DNA from: Pyrocephalus nanus
Taxonomy: Eukaryota > Chordata > Aves > Passeriformes > Tyrannidae
Direction: 5' to 3'
Assembly (NCBI GenBank): GCA_038380795.1
Contig: CM076270.1
Coordinates: 25,622,001-25,686,000, forward strand
DNA length: 64,000 bases
In this document: one piece after another, positions 28,252 through 43,450 of the stretch
Numbering within the stretch: the first letter of the stretch is position 1
How the letters are laid out: each line of letters starts with the position of its first letter
Made by a program: the position numbers and the translations under genes
The notes under the pieces: generated by a model
What the model saw: only the letters and a program-made list of their open reading frames with translations
The model's database searches: none
Told to the model about the DNA's origin: nothing

Positions 28252-29701
28252 TGATAATAAGTGGCTTTTGAGTTTTTGGTAACACATTTTTCATACAAAA
28301 TTGATACAATGAAATATAAACATCAGCAGTGTCTGAGCAGATTACAGGCTGTAAACTCATCATCAAATGTACTAGATTGGAAAAGGCAACCATGTTCCAA
28401 CTCTTGTTTGCAAACCAGCACCAAGCAATCCCAAAAATTTAGTTTTACTCTACCTGCCAAAAAACTTCAAAGCCCAGCCAAATCCACACTTCCTAAGTAA
28501 GCAGGTGTTCTATCTCATTGTATTTCCAATTTACAGCTGTGACTAACTGTACAGAAGAAACACGTTGAGATTTCCAACGGTATCTTCAGTGAGTAAATAT
28601 CAACTTTTACATAACCCGGTACTTTGAAGGTTTCTAAGGAGTTATGGACAAGGTATTTGGATTAATTTTATGAATTGCGATTTCCAAGGAACTCAGAAGT
28701 CCATAAAAAATTGCAAAGCTCTATAACAGTTCCTTTTAAGCTATTTCATTTCAGAGGGTCAATTTCACAGGTACTGGGTACACAATTATTCCTATGTCTG
28801 GAGTACATCAAAATCCCATCATATAAACCAGCAATATGAATATGAGGGAAAGAGAAAAAAACAAACCAAACCAATCTTTGCAATCCTTTTACCATTCTTA
28901 GTAGAAAGTAAGGCTCAGTAGAAAGGAAAGACTCAGTAGTAAGGCTCCTCCCTAAGCACATTTCTGTTTTCACCTTTGTCTGAAATCAAGTTTCTCAAAA
29001 TGCATTTGGGGAACAAATTTTCTTGTTACACACACAGTTCCTCTAACATCCTATTTTTGGGAGTAACTCTACAGCTTGGCTTCATGCTACCCTGGTAGGC
29101 ACATTAAACTTAATAGAAGACTGCAGGGGTCTGTGTCCTGCTAGGTTGTTTCTCACTTCATGATTCCTGGGCTCAGCAATCTGATTGTTTTATTATGGCT
29201 GTGTAAGTGTTCTAGTAACAGCATCAGTGAAAAAGGATACTAACCCAGTAACCCCAGAAAATCTGCAGCCCCAGAAATTGGAAAATTTCCCTAGAAATTC
29301 CACTTCCTTTATCATCTCTGAAACACCCACCAATCATCTTTATCACTGCTCCCCACCCTGTGATACCAATGTAAACAAAATGCAGTGGTAGAATAATCAA
29401 GTTTGCCAGTGAAAAAAAAGCACCATTACATTAAATCCTTGTTCCTTTTAACAAGTTACAGCAGCATTTAGAGACTGAAGCCTCAGACATTCTATTGCTT
29501 AAAACCTTGTTTCCAGGTCCTCTGCAATGCTTTGGATCCTGGCATTAAAAGAGAAGAGGTATTGAACACAGGATGTGCTCACAGAAATAACGGAGAGGAG
29601 TTCCTGTGAATTTCTAGCGACATAAATTTGTGTGCAACAGACCTACTCGGTGTCTGGTGACTTTTACAGTGCAGATTTGGTTCTCCTGTGAGACTGACGA
29701 G

Positions 29702-32131
<2,430 letters not shown>

Positions 32132-34952
32132 GCAACGCGCCGAGTGGGGAGCGGCGGCACCGCCGGCGAGGGGACGGGAGCGACAGCACCAGAACAAAGA
32201 GCGGGCTGGAGCCGGCGGGTGAGGAGCCCCGGTGGCTACTGCGGACCTCCGGGTGGCGGACGGCGAGCTGCAGAGCCGACAGTGCGTCCCACAAAGCATG
32301 GACACATGAAGCTGTTGCTGCTCATCGGTGTGATGGGTTTTCATTTTAAAGCCGTTTTACGTGTTCCACAGTTCTCAGGAACAAGCAGACACTCGCTAAG
32401 CATCATCCAGAATGCTGTCACGATTGTCACTTTAAGTGCTGCATAAGAAACTTGAAATAAAACCACGATTCCCATAGGAGTGGCTGTAACAGTGTCTCTA
32501 TACAGCAGTAATACTCTACAACTGTTACGTTTTGATACAAAAGGGGCTTTTAAATGTCGATGATGATGAATAGGATAATGCCCATTTTAGAGAAAGGTAA
32601 AAGACATTCACTAGCTAGCCTAAAAGCACACCTCAAGTCTGGTAGCAAGAAAGGTTTACAGGGAAAAAATGACCAGTAGAGCTGTCCTAAATATAAATAT
32701 GGAAAAGGATGCACCCATCATACATGATGCACTGGGATGGTTTGCTTAAGCAGTTAACCTTCCTTCAGAGCATGGTCTGGCTGACTTGAGGCTCAGTTAA
32801 CTGTGAAGGATCATTTCCATTCCTTGTATCACCCCAGGTGACAAGAACCTTGTACATTACCTGAGATACAGTTTCCAATATTGCTGGTAAAATTAAACTT
32901 CCCACCAACAAAGACTCAGGTGTGCATGGATAAAGAGATTGCATCTGTGATGTAAATTACAAAGGCCTGGCTGGTGAGACAGTGTATTGTCAGTCTGAGA
33001 TATCCCTTGTACTTCAGGTTCTCTTCTGGCTCAGTCACAGGTTACCTGTGCAGCTATAGGGTAGTCACTGTGCCATGGAAATGGTGCTCCATTACATCCA
33101 TGAAGAGTTTCAAGATCTACCCTACTCAGATTGCCAGAGTTCATAAGTTCTGCGAAAGTAATTTTCAAGATTTAAGCTGTTTAAGAAAGCTGAAAACAGT
33201 AAGTACCAGCTGTGGCAGATGGCTGTCCTCCCAGAGAGCAAAAAGGAAATTAACGCAAAAAATGCACTTGGTGTCACAATACTTTCAAAACAATTTCCAC
33301 TACTTTGTGAGTCATCAGTACAAACATACATGCACCCCTTCTCCCCCTGCCTCCCCCCATACACCCACCTTTAATTACAGGCATGTCTGGAGAGTGAAGG
33401 AGGTGGACAAACAAATGGGAGAAAATACACAATGCTTTATAAGAGAGCAAGAGCTATGTTCCCTAAAAATCTAGGTCATACCTATAGTTTGGAAAATACA
33501 GGCAAATCCTATACACATGCATTTTTCCTAGCATCCCTTTAAAGCCTGGCGTCAACTTATATTATCCTCATCTCTATTGAAAACCTGGCTCATAAGACCT
33601 TATGTAAAGCTGTGTGGGTGCAGAACTGCCAAAAGCATTACCACCTTTGTAAGCAGAAATAATTCAAATGTCAGATTCATTCAACAGAGGGAGGTTTGAC
33701 CTACAATGCATGTGCCAAATTAGTATCTCCCTCCATGTGAAGATGTTTTGGATCCAGAAGCTCACATAGGCAAAACCAAAGATTGTTAGTTGTGCTGAGC
33801 TATTATGCACACACATCGTTCTCAGTTGAAGCCCAGTTATTTGTATCCCAGTTTAAAATGAGCCTGCTCTCCAGTGGAGAGCCAGGATGTGATCTGTCAT
33901 TCCCACTAAGCTGATTTAATGGGGAGCAGTTAAACAAGGGGAGGGGGTGCAGGGGATGCGGCTCCTCCCTCGGGTCCTCCCGCACTCCCCAGCAGCAGAA
34001 CTGGTGCATCTCTGACCTTGCTGTGAGCCAGTTCAGAGATCCATCTGCTCCAATGGCACAAAGGATCAAATCCCCCCGAGTTAACGGCTTTCTGCCTGCA
34101 CAGCTCCTCGATCCAGCTCCCCACAGGGCCCACCGTGTGCTCCGTTGGAGTCACAGTCGCGACAGAACAGCAACAGCTGCGAGAATGGCGCCGGGAACGT
34201 GCAAGGGCAGGAGCGCCCCGGCTGCAGCAGTAGAACACCAAGTGGCTTCAGTGCCATCACAGAAGAGTCTCCTTGAGCTCTGGGCGCAGTGCGTATGGAA
34301 CACGTCCACGAGGACGGAACTGTGGCAAGGAAGGTTAAACAGGCAAAGCTTGGATTTTAGGATTTAGCACAAGTACTTAGGCTGAAGCATCCCCACATTC
34401 TAAATCAGATTCTGTCAGATCAGTGCTGGGGATTTTTCAAGGCAGAATCACCCAAGTGGTTACAGTGCTGGTGTCTGTGCTGTGACTGCAGTCTGGTCTA
34501 ATGAATTTTTAAGTACATAAAATAAAATCTTACTTAATCAGACCAGCTTCTGTCTAGCCTTGTAACCTCTCTCCAACAGCTGATTTAATGCCTATTATAA
34601 GTAAACACCCCACAGCCTACAAACTCTGTCAGAGATTATAAAAACTTCCAAAAATAAATCTCACATGGAGACTGCTAAGCTTGAATCACAGTTTTGGTGG
34701 GCTCTGATTTTATCCTCTCCCATCAGGAAAATTACAGTTCATATGAAACACTACAGGGCTAAATAACTCAAATTCTAAGCAGATTCTATCCAGAACTGGC
34801 TATACTGGTGAGCATAAGAACATGACAAATAAAGAGACTCAGGAGAGCTCCCAGTGCCACTGCTTGTATTGAAGGTGTGCCTGTGAAGAGGAAGGTCTCA
34901 CAGCACGTTCAGACCATGTCCAAATGAAGTGAAAAACCAAACTATCATTCTC
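32132..34952. other. Interval between NCBP2AS2 and PIGZ
   Basis: Holds the 3' end of the CpG island, presumed NCBP2AS2 3' UTR, then unannotated DNA. A GC-richer patch at about 33,920-34,300 has overlapping short frames on both strands but no homology I recognise. The PIGZ 3' UTR must occupy the right-hand part; a - strand ATTAAA at about 34584-34589 is a candidate signal. Confidence 0.5.
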
Positions 34953-37084
34953 CTAAAATCTGTGCTGATCTCTGTCTAGCTGAAGGATGTATAGTCCTAA
35001 CTGACTTCTCCAATTTCCACTGGATAGGATGGACATTTGTGGCGGGTCTTCCATTGATAAGTGTGGAAATATCACAGTCTCATTCTTGAAGGGGACACCA
35101 CGTTTTGCAATTGTGGCTCTGACTGTACCAGGGATTATGACAAAAATGTGACAGTCACTGCAGGTAAAATTGCTTGCTTGCTGCTCTACTGTCTGGCAGA
35201 GGGTTTCTTCTCCAGACCCAGCTATATCAATGACTTGTACGTGCACGTCTGTCTTCTTGATATTAAGCAGAAACCTCGGAGGCATGTAGGTGTGAGCAAA
35301 GAGTAGAGTATAGTGCCTTGGATGGTTTGAAGGTGCTGGAGAATGGATAAGCTGCTCCAAGTGAAACAAACAAGGTATCAGCCCTCCCTGGTGTAGGCAC
35401 CCGAACAGGAATGCCCCGAGAAGATTGAAAATAATGATGAGGTGTTTCCACTTGACAGCTCCATCCTGTGATGCACTGAACAGGACCAATGGCAAGATGA
35501 GGGGAATGAGGAACCGAGGCTCCTGGTGACTGAATAGGGAGAGAAATGCCAAAGGAACAAAATAAAACAGCAGTAATGTTGGATTGCCCTCGGAATGCAC
35601 CAATAGCCCAGGAAGCCCACGGTAACATGATTTGACCCGTATTAGTTGATGGACATATTTCTTTAACATTTTAAAACCAGCACCAATGGCCAGAACATGT
35701 AAGATCCCAAAGAGCATAATTCCATTGACTGTAAAATGTGTAACTCGTGGGTGACTTCCATGCAGTGCAAGATTATGAGGATTAAGATTATAGCTGAGAA
35801 AATTGAAGGGGGTTACTACCATTTTCTCATGTAATTGAGCTATTACATCAAATAGGCTGCCCTTGTTAATGCTGTAAAGGTTATCTAAGCTCACAGAGGT
35901 AAAATAAAAGGTGTCAGCTGTTATGAAAACAATAGCAGTGAAACATGCACATAGTATAAGCTTAAAAAAGTGGTTTATGACAGTTTTAATGCTCCTTTGA
36001 GAATCAACAATTAAACCTGCCCAGTAAAGCAGGGGCATTAGGGCAAATGCCAGAAAGGTTGGCCTGTTGAAAAACCCAGCAGTTGTTATAACACCTATGA
36101 GAGGGCTGCTTGTAGGCTCCACTGAGTTGCCATGGGACTTTCTTGAGGAAACCAGTACCATGAGAAGAGCAAAGAGAAGTCCTTCAAGCGTGTTGGTAAA
36201 TGTTCTTGTATAAAACACCAGAGTGACATAGGATCCAGCAAGAAGTACCAGCGCTTTCCACAGATCTGCCTCCCAGAAAGGGGCTAATCGATATACACTA
36301 TAGTCAAGTATGAAAGAAAAGATTGTAAAGAGAAGGCGAGGTGATACAAGGAGAGTGTAGCTGTTGATGCAACTTGAACATATGTCCAGCTGCTGCAAAG
36401 ACTTGATTGCCCAGTAAGTAACTCCTGATGTCATTAACGGGAAAACAACTGTTCTGCAAGGAAAGCTTGAAAGGAACTCCCAAGGATAAAAGACCTGTAG
36501 ATTTAAAATATCTCCTGTAAAGGAAGAGAAAAAGAAAAATACATACAATACGTAATATATTTTATTCAATAATTCAGCAGTAGGGATACTACTTGCTGTA
36601 AGAGACATCACAATGCAGAGCAGCTCCTAGACTTTTGAGACCTTGGTGTCAACCTTGACAGTTTTAGGAGTGTACCGTTCATTTTTGCACAGAATCAAGA
36701 AAAAGGAGCCCGTCGGGGTAATGCGGGTGCAGGCATCACTCGCTTTGGACAGCACAGAGCAGGAATCTACCGCCCACCCAGGCCTGCGGAGCCGCTCCTG
36801 CACGGCTTGCGGGAAGCGCCGCGTGACAGAGCGGGAGAACGAGCTGGCGGCTCCGGGGATCCCTCGGGAACACCCGCCTGTGCCCGGGGCTCCGCATCTC
36901 CCGCATCCGCGGGGCTGTGTGAGGCAGCGCGCCCCGGGGGTCCCCCCACCTTATCCACGCCCTTACCTGCCATGACCTCGGGCGCCTGGAAGAACTCGTC
37001 GGGGTGCAGGTACCCGCTCTGCGGCAGGAGGCACCAGCCCGCCCTCAGCGCCGCCAGCAGCGCCCACAGCGCCCGCGCGCCCAT
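34953..37084 (-). CDS. PIGZ: GPI mannosyltransferase 4 (PIG-Z, SMP3 homologue)
   Basis: ER multi-pass GT22 mannosyltransferase that adds the fourth, side-branch mannose to the GPI-anchor precursor using dolichol-phosphate mannose. Two coding exons on the - strand: 37084-36967 (39 codons plus one base, donor GTAAGG) and 36514-34953 (acceptor TTTACAG), joined as ...VMA-G-DILNLQ. Total 559 residues (human 579). The GT22 lumenal catalytic motif HPDEFFQ is at residues 27-33. Family signatures further on include [44 protein letters not shown] and FGCLHQGG. Many hydrophobic membrane spans are visible. The C-terminal lumenal part keeps [13 protein letters not shown] and [10 protein letters not shown]. 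An ATG-bounded frame reads from 36611 through the intron into exon 2; that is not the real start. An intact gene in the same orientation as NCBP2, as in human. Confidence 0.96.
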
Positions 37085-37190
37085 GGCGGCCTCGCGCTGC
37101 CCCTCGCGTCACCAGGGGGCGCCCGCCCGCCGGCACAGCCGCCGCAGCGGGAGCGCCGCGCGCATGCGCAGCGCTCACCCCTCAGCACCA
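36770..37190. promoter_or_regulatory. CpG-island promoter and first exon of PIGZ
   Basis: A GC- and CpG-rich block covers exon 1, its donor and ~100 bases upstream, with no TATA box. The start codon lies in a GCCGCCATGG context on the - strand, which reads as CCATGGCGGC, a YY1-like core, on the + strand. Confidence 0.65.
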
Positions 37191-37202
37191 CCGGCTGAAA
37201 TT

Positions 37203-37416
37203 CAGAGAATCACAGGGCGGAGTGGGCTGGAAAAGAATCACCCCCCCCCCCCCCCCCCCCCCCTTAAAGTGCTCAGTTGGAAGGGACCCAAAAGGATCAT
37301 CGAGTCCAACTCTTAAATTAATTGAACTCTTAAGGGAATGGCCCATATGGGGATCAAAGCCCCAACCTTGGTGTTGTCAGCACCACGCTCTGGCCAACTA
37401 AGCCATCTCAGGGCCA
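37203..37416 (-). mobile_element. tRNA-Ile-derived SINE with CR1 tail (TguSINE1-like)
   Basis: On the - strand, 37416-37339 closely resembles tRNA-Ile(AAT): A-box-like TGGCTTAGTTGG, AGAGCGTGGTGCTGACAAC, CCAAGGTTGGGG, degenerate B box CTTTGATCC and end ATGGGCCA. It continues into a short body and then a CR1-type 3' end: TTGGACTCGATGATCC, CCCTTCCAACTGAG, closing TGTGATTCTCTGA. A tRNA-Ile head on a CR1 tail is the structure of the passerine SINE TguSINE1 (recalled knowledge). It is not a functional tRNA: the B box and stems are mutated. A C-run at 37241-37263 interrupts the tail. Confidence 0.8.
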
Positions 37417-37655
37417 CCTTGGAGACCCCTCAAATCCAACCTGTGACCAAACGCCACCGCGTCAATGAGACCATGGCACTAAGTGCCACATCCAGTCTTT
37501 CCCTAAACACCTTCGGGGATGGTGACTCCACCACCACCCTAAGCAGTCTATTCCAATGTCAAATAACCTTTTCAGCGAAGAAATTCCTCCTAATGGCCAA
37601 CCTAAACCTCCCCTGGCACAGCTTGAGGCCATGTCCTCTTGTCCTATCACTTGTG
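37417..37655 (-). mobile_element. CR1 LINE fragment adjoining the SINE
   Basis: The - strand reads AAGAGGACATGGCCTCAAGC, then CCAGGGGAGGTTTAGGTTGG, AGGAATTTCTTCGC, and further on GGTTGGATTTGAGGGGTCTC. This is the 3' region of CR1. Its expected terminal tail is replaced by the SINE head, so the two elements are nested or adjacent in the same orientation. Confidence 0.85.
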
Positions 37656-37979
37656 TAATAAATACAGGTTATAATTTGTGTCAAATGGATGAATGTAAAC
37701 CAGGAGGGAAGGAAAACAAACAGATTGTAAAACTTAATTGCACCCCCATAAAGACATAAAACAGACCATCACCTTCCCTGTTCTCCTAGCCAAGAATTAT
37801 GTCCGAACCAGATCAGGTCAAATAGCATGATGGCACCTTATTTTGAAGGACATATGAATTTATAACTTAACAGAGATAACCAATTAGTCTAAGCTGTGAA
37901 AATAAATATATGGTGAATACATAAAATAGCGATGTAAATGTGTATGCAGGTGATATAATGAATATGTATGGGATGTTTG

Positions 37980-38850
37980 AAATAAAAACAGGACTCGTAC
38001 CCTGTATCAGGTGTGACAGACTCTAGAGATTTTCCTGTCTGTACACTCAGCGCTGTTTGTTTCTACCATATAATAAATTACAATGTGAAAATTAATTATA
38101 TCTCGAGACTCTGTTTCTGTTTCTAATGCAGTTCCACCCATTTTGGGGCTCAGACTGACAATTCCAGCGCAGGGGTTCTGGCACCAAACAAATACATTTC
38201 CACCCAGGAAAGAAAGCCCTTACCCTCCATCTCTCCTGTGCAATTGGTGAGCCACTCTTGGCACTCCATGCACACATAGAGCTTCCTGTGCTGGCACCTT
38301 TTGTCTGGGAGGAATCTTCGTTCTTACTCCATTTTGGGACTGACAGCAAACAAATGCATTTCCGCCAGGAGAGAAAGCCCTTACCCTCTTTGTCCCTTTT
38401 TCCCTTTTCCGTTCCCTTCCTTTTTCTCTTTTGGGGGTTCCCTGTGAATGGTACCTTGACTGTGTATAATTCTGGGAGTATATATGAATTTATATTACTT
38501 GGAGTTCGGTTGGTTTGGGTTCTTTTAGTTTTGTGTAGTCTTTTTGGTCTGTCCGAGGAGGGAGAGAGGGAGGGAGGAAGTTTTTTCTCTATGGTCCGGG
38601 AACTTGGCTGGGAGCCAAGTCCAACCTAAGACAAACCTAAAGTCCCAGAAATGTGGGAGAAGGGGATGGGGAGGCGCAGGAATTAGGGGGAGCCAAAGGT
38701 TTTCAGTCTTTTTGTCCTGCCAGCTCCTGATCAGTATCAGGGCCCCTGGGAGGGAGTCAAAACCCAAAGAAACCCCAAATCCTACCGAGGGACTCGTACA
38801 AAGGAACAAAGACATTACTGCCATCAACAGCTTCAAAACCTGTTCAAAAT
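37980..38850. mobile_element. Probable LTR-retroelement remnant
   Basis: Contains AATAAA near GGACTCGTACCCTG (about 37,980-38,010) and a TA-rich AATAAATTACAATG stretch followed by CTCGAGACTCTG. It also has an imperfect duplication: 38133-38230 and 38328-38395 share CCATTTTGGG, CAAACAAATRCATTTCC and GAAAGCCCTTACCCTC. These resemble LTR/5'-leader sequence, but no coding motif, primer-binding site or paired LTR is recognised, so the class is unproven. Confidence 0.35.
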
Positions 38851-41800
38851 TCTAGGACAGCAATACTGGGATTCACAGGAATCTTTTTAGCACTCTTGGT
38901 TCCATTTTAATGTATCTTTAGTCCTCAAGGAGCAGCTTGGAGAACTTACCCTGGGATTTAGAGGCCAAGCAGGGCTTGCTTTGGATTGCCTTGCACCTGT
39001 GGCCCCAGCTGGTACAAACACAACTTGGGCCAATGGGGTTAAATACACTTTCCTACCAAAACAGTTGCTGTATCCCCTAGAAATTACCCCAAGTTTTCAG
39101 ATAAAAATGTCACCTCTGTCCCCACTGAGTCACCCCAGGTTTTGCCAGTTGGGAGCTGCAAGGAGGCTGTAAATTCAAAGGCAAAAGGAGATGATCTATC
39201 AGCAAAAGGCAGAAAGAAGGGGACAGGTTTCAGAAAACATTTCTGCAATATCATTAATAACTATTTCCAGTTTCCCAGTGAGAAGAACTTGAATGCTCTG
39301 CCACCAAGGCCTGACTGTCTGCTGCAGCCAGAGCTCAGCACACATCCAGAGAGGTTAACTCCATCATCTAAAAGAAAAAAAAGAAGAGATAATTTAATTC
39401 TTTTTAAAGTCATTTCAAGCTCTTCCAAGCAAAGCAAGACTTGCTCTGGTTTCAGGTGGGTGCACAGTGAGCAGTGGGCAGAGGGCAGGTCATTAATGCC
39501 CATGGGGATGGTGCTTTCTAGGGGAAGAGCAGCTGACTGATGGCCCAAGTCCGACTGCTGCCCCTGGGACTGATTTGCACAGGACAAACCCTCTGGCAGG
39601 AAGGGGTTTTGTTCCCTGTAATGGTCTTTGCCCAGTGTGTCCCTGTGGACAGTGCCAGGCTGGGGACAGGCACAAGCAGCTGTCAGCACTCTACTCCAAA
39701 GCCAATTCTGGGCTCCTGGGCAAACCACCTCTGGCACTTGGTTTTCTCCAGGAGAAATTAAGGAATTGCTCATGGCAGTTTGGAGGTTAAGGTATCCCAA
39801 AGAGAAGTAAAGAACAAACATTCCTGGAAGAGCCCTTGAGATCTGCTGGGCTGATCTGAGAAGGGCACATTATCTGCAGTGCAAATACAGGACAACCTCC
39901 AACACAGAGCAGACACTGTCAAGTAGGGGGTGAAAGCAGCAACTGGACAAAACTCCACTGTCCTTGTTCTTTTCAGGGACTTCTCTAATGCAGCTCTGAA
40001 GCTGATGAGCCCAAACTGTCCCAAGTGGTCTGGAACAATAGGATATTCCCAGGGATGATGCATTGGAAGCATAGTCCCAGCAGATGCTGCCAGACACACA
40101 GAGGCACAACTGGAGCTTGTGGCTGAGGCTGGAAAGGGCTACAAGGAGGACACAACCCCCAGGTGTGGGGGCCTCAGCAGTGACAGCAACAAATTCCCAG
40201 GCTGGAAGGAAAACAGAGGGACAAAGGCCGGCAGTGCCCATGGGATGGGCAGGTTTCCCTTCTGCTCCTTGTGGTGCCGCAGCCCGTCAGGAAATCTCCG
40301 GGGAAGGGGCAGAAAACCTCAGAAGGCAACAAAAGGCAGCAGCGTCTGTCATCCTGACCCTCCTCAAACTCAGCCTGTGGGCCTAAACCTCCCCCCTCCA
40401 GGGAAACACTGCCCTTCCAGGCGTCAGTCTGAAGCACAGCCCTCACTCTCACCTTCCACACGCTCCCAGGCTCACCCCACATTCCGCACAAGGGGCCAAA
40501 GGCCGCGTGGGCCGGGGCTCTCTCTGTCTCTGCGGGTTCAGGGACTGCAGCCACCAGGGTGCTCCAGCACGGACAGCCTGGACGCAGAGCAGATCCCTCG
40601 GGATTAGCAGCGTCCTGGGGATACCTGGAGACAGAAAGCATCAGCCTCTGGGGCTACCACTTCATTTCCACCACACAGAGCCTGCCAAATTTAGAGATGC
40701 AGCTCTCTGACCACAAAACGCAGTTCTGACCCAGTTCTCCTGGGCACCCACACAGAACTCTACAAAACCCACAAGAATGAGAATGTTCTGCTGCTTTGAC
40801 AAACTTCACCTCAGCTTTGCAAACGCCCATCCCTGCAGCTCCCTGCTTTCCAGAGCTCCTGTCAGTGCTGGCAAACCTGCTCCAGCCCCAGGCTGTGCCA
40901 GGCTGATGAGCAGAAGCCACCGGGCTGGACAAGGAAGAACCCTCCCCTGACTGCTGCAGCTGCAGGGAGATCCAGCTACCAATGGAATCCTGGGAACAGC
41001 CTCCAAAATCTTCTCTAACCACACCTCAGAGTGCCAACAACTCCAGTGCCAGCTCGGTCCCTGCCAAAGTCCTTGTCCCAGCCCTGCCACACTGACACCC
41101 ACCAGAAAAATCCACGGGCATGCAGGCCTTGCTTGCACAATTCCTCACCAGAGCTGAGGGAATTCAGACACAGTCTTGAGAAATAACCTTTTCTGAGAGC
41201 ACTCATCACTCCAGTCCATCAGGATTCGGAGGCAGTTTGGTAGGCAACAGACCCAAATTCTAATCCTACCTCTAAATTTCCAACAGCTTCTCTTAGAAAG
41301 ATCCTGGACAGCAAATCAGACAACAGAACTCAAAGACTGCACAAGCAATAAGAGAAGGTTTGCCAGGAAGAACAGGAGTTCGTTGTTTTCCTTAACACTC
41401 TGGCACTACAGGACCCAATCTTTGCAATCAAGTGACAGTAGAGATGTTATTAATACTTAACCCTCTCCCACATGGTTCTGTCTCAGAGAACTGGGACAGC
41501 CCTGAGCTACTCCCATGTGCCTGCAGAGCTTTGGGGAGGGGCAGGATGATGTCCCACTTCTGCTTGGAAACATTCCAGAGGAGGAAAAGCCACTTCCCTT
41601 CTCTCTCTCTGACCCAGCACCAAAGCAGTCCCACAGGCCAACGTGGATTATGCGTGGAAGGCCCACGTCAGTGTGGAAAAAAACCAAAAACAAGCCAAAG
41701 CACCCTAAATAAGGAAATTCTCCACAGATCATAAGCCAGTAACAATACTTTGTCCTCTGCTGAAAATTAATGACTTGGGTTTCTGCTGCTGGGCTGGACG

Positions 41801-42130
41801 CGTCCATGGAGGGTTCAGGGGTCTGGTGGTTGTTTGTGGCTGATCCTGAGCAACCCAGGCCAACTCCAACCACCCCCCCCCCCCCCCCCCGATGCTCCAT
41901 CCCACACCCGGGGGGAATATTGATATCGTGTGGAAATACTCCCCTTCCCTGCTACTCCATCCTTCCTTACGCATCCATGGAGCAGGTTTGCTGCACCCTT
42001 TGTTCCCAAGCACAGCCCGAATCCCAGCTCCCACGGACACAAACTAAACACACCCAAGGCAATGGTTCCATCAACTCCTGGCATTGCGAGCTCCCTCTTC
42101 CCTGGCATGCTCATGCCAACGCTCCCTGCA
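38851..42130. other. Intergenic interval, no gene recognised
   Basis: Numerous overlapping frames of 60-190 codons on both strands in moderately GC-rich DNA. None shows a family motif or a consistent exon structure. A run of about 19 C lies at 41873-41891. Nothing else is supported. Confidence 0.5.
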
Positions 42131-42139
42131 ATCTCCCGG

Positions 42140-43450
42140 CACCATCTGCAGGGCCCCGCGGGACCGAGCGGGGCGGGGAAGGGACGGCAGGGGAGGGGAG
42201 CGCAGGCCACGAGCCGCGCCACCATGCCGGGGGCCTCGCGGCACGACCGGGGCTGCCCGCGCCACTGCCTGCCGCCGCCCACGAGCCTGCCGCCCTCGCC
42301 CGGCACCGCCGAGCGCCCCACCCTGTCCCCCGTCCCCACAGCGGGAAGCACCGCGGCGAGACGGCGCTGCGAGCGCGGGGGGGGGGGGGGGGGGGGGCTC
42401 GGGGACTGGATGGAGGTCAGGCAACAGGAGAGACGCCTCTCTGAGGGGGAGGAGGTGGGGGGCCTCGCGCCGGCGTCTTTGGTGCTGCTCTCGACACATT
42501 CCGGTCACGGCAGCGCCGTCTTTGGTGTGGCGCTCTGCGACTGCGGGGCCGGGCGGCGCAGGCCTTAGGGTGGCCTTGGAGGGCTGCCGGTCAGGGCGGC
42601 GCCAGCTTTGGTGGCAGCAGTTCGGGTTTTCCCCCATTCCGTACTCCGGCAAAAATCCAGTCCGGGTTTTCCCCCATTCCGTACTCCGGCAGAAATCCAG
42701 TCCGGGTTTTCCCCCATTCCGTACTCCGGCCGAAATCCAGTCCGGGTTTTCCCCCATTCCGTACTCCGGCAGAAATCCAGTCCGGGTTTTCCCCCATTCC
42801 GTACTCCGGCCGAAATCCAGTCCGGGTTTTCCCCCATTCCGTACACCGGCAAAAATCCAGTCCGGGTTTTCCCCCATTCCGTACTCCGGCCGAAATCCAG
42901 TCCGGGTTTTCCCCCATTCCGTACTCCGGCAGAAATCCAGTCCGGGTTTTCCCCCATTCCGTACTCCGGCAGAAATCCAGTCCGGGTTTTCCCCCATTCC
43001 GTACTCCGGCCGAAATCCAGTCCGGGTTTTCCCCCATTCCGTACTCCGGCAGAAATCCAGTCCGGGTTTTCCCCCATTCCGTACTCCGGCCGAAATCCAG
43101 TCCGGGTTTTCCCCCATTCCGTACTCCGGCAGAAATCCAGTCCGGGTTTTCCCCCATTCCGTACTCCGGCCGAAATCCAGTCCGGGTTTTCCCCCGCCCC
43201 CCCATCCCCGCCATTGTCCCCCAGCTCGCTCCCGGTGTTCCCGGAGGACGCCGCGGGACCGGCAGTACCCGCAGCTGTGCGGGGTCCGGCGGGAGGGGCT
43301 GGAGGACTGACTGCGCTGGCGGCTCGGGGCTCGGCTCGGCTCCCGGCAGGGGCAGGGCTCGCTGGGGAGCGCTCGGTGCCCGTTCCGTGCGGGGGCTCGT
43401 GGGGCTCCCCCTTCCTCGGGGAATGACCCGTCCTGCGGCTTCTGGAGGGC
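42140..43450. promoter_or_regulatory. CpG-rich island flanking a minisatellite; no assigned gene
   Basis: Dense CpG on both sides of the 40-bp repeat, with a G-run at 42378-42397. An ATG in near-perfect Kozak context (GCCACCATGC) lies at about 42223 and opens a Pro-rich frame, but that frame enters the G-run and matches nothing I know. It could be the promoter of an unannotated transcript, for example a distant first exon of the FGF5-like gene, but no FGF exon-1 residues are seen. Confidence 0.45.
42621..43195 (+). repeat. 40-bp minisatellite, 14 full copies plus a partial
   Basis: Exactly 40-base units starting at 42621, each TCCGGGTTTTCCCCCATTCC followed by GTACTCCGGC and NNAAATCCAG; the last partial unit begins at 43181. 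Almost all variation is at two bases: AGAAA or CGAAA (rarely AAAAA). From unit 1 the order is A,G,C,G,C,A,C,G,G,C,G,C,G,C, so the array is largely an 80-bp dimer repeat. Because 40 is not a multiple of 3 and the unit has no stops, frames stay open on both strands throughout. The long frames (up to 473 codons) are artefacts of this. Confidence 0.98.

Noticed and set aside
36515..36611. Upstream extension of the PIGZ second-exon frame to an ATG at 36611
   Set aside because: This stretch is intron ending in TTTACAG; the true N-terminus with HPDEFFQ is in the exon at 36967-37084.
37339..37416. Possible tRNA-Ile gene
   Set aside because: The B box and stems are mutated and it continues into a CR1-type tail, so it is a SINE head.
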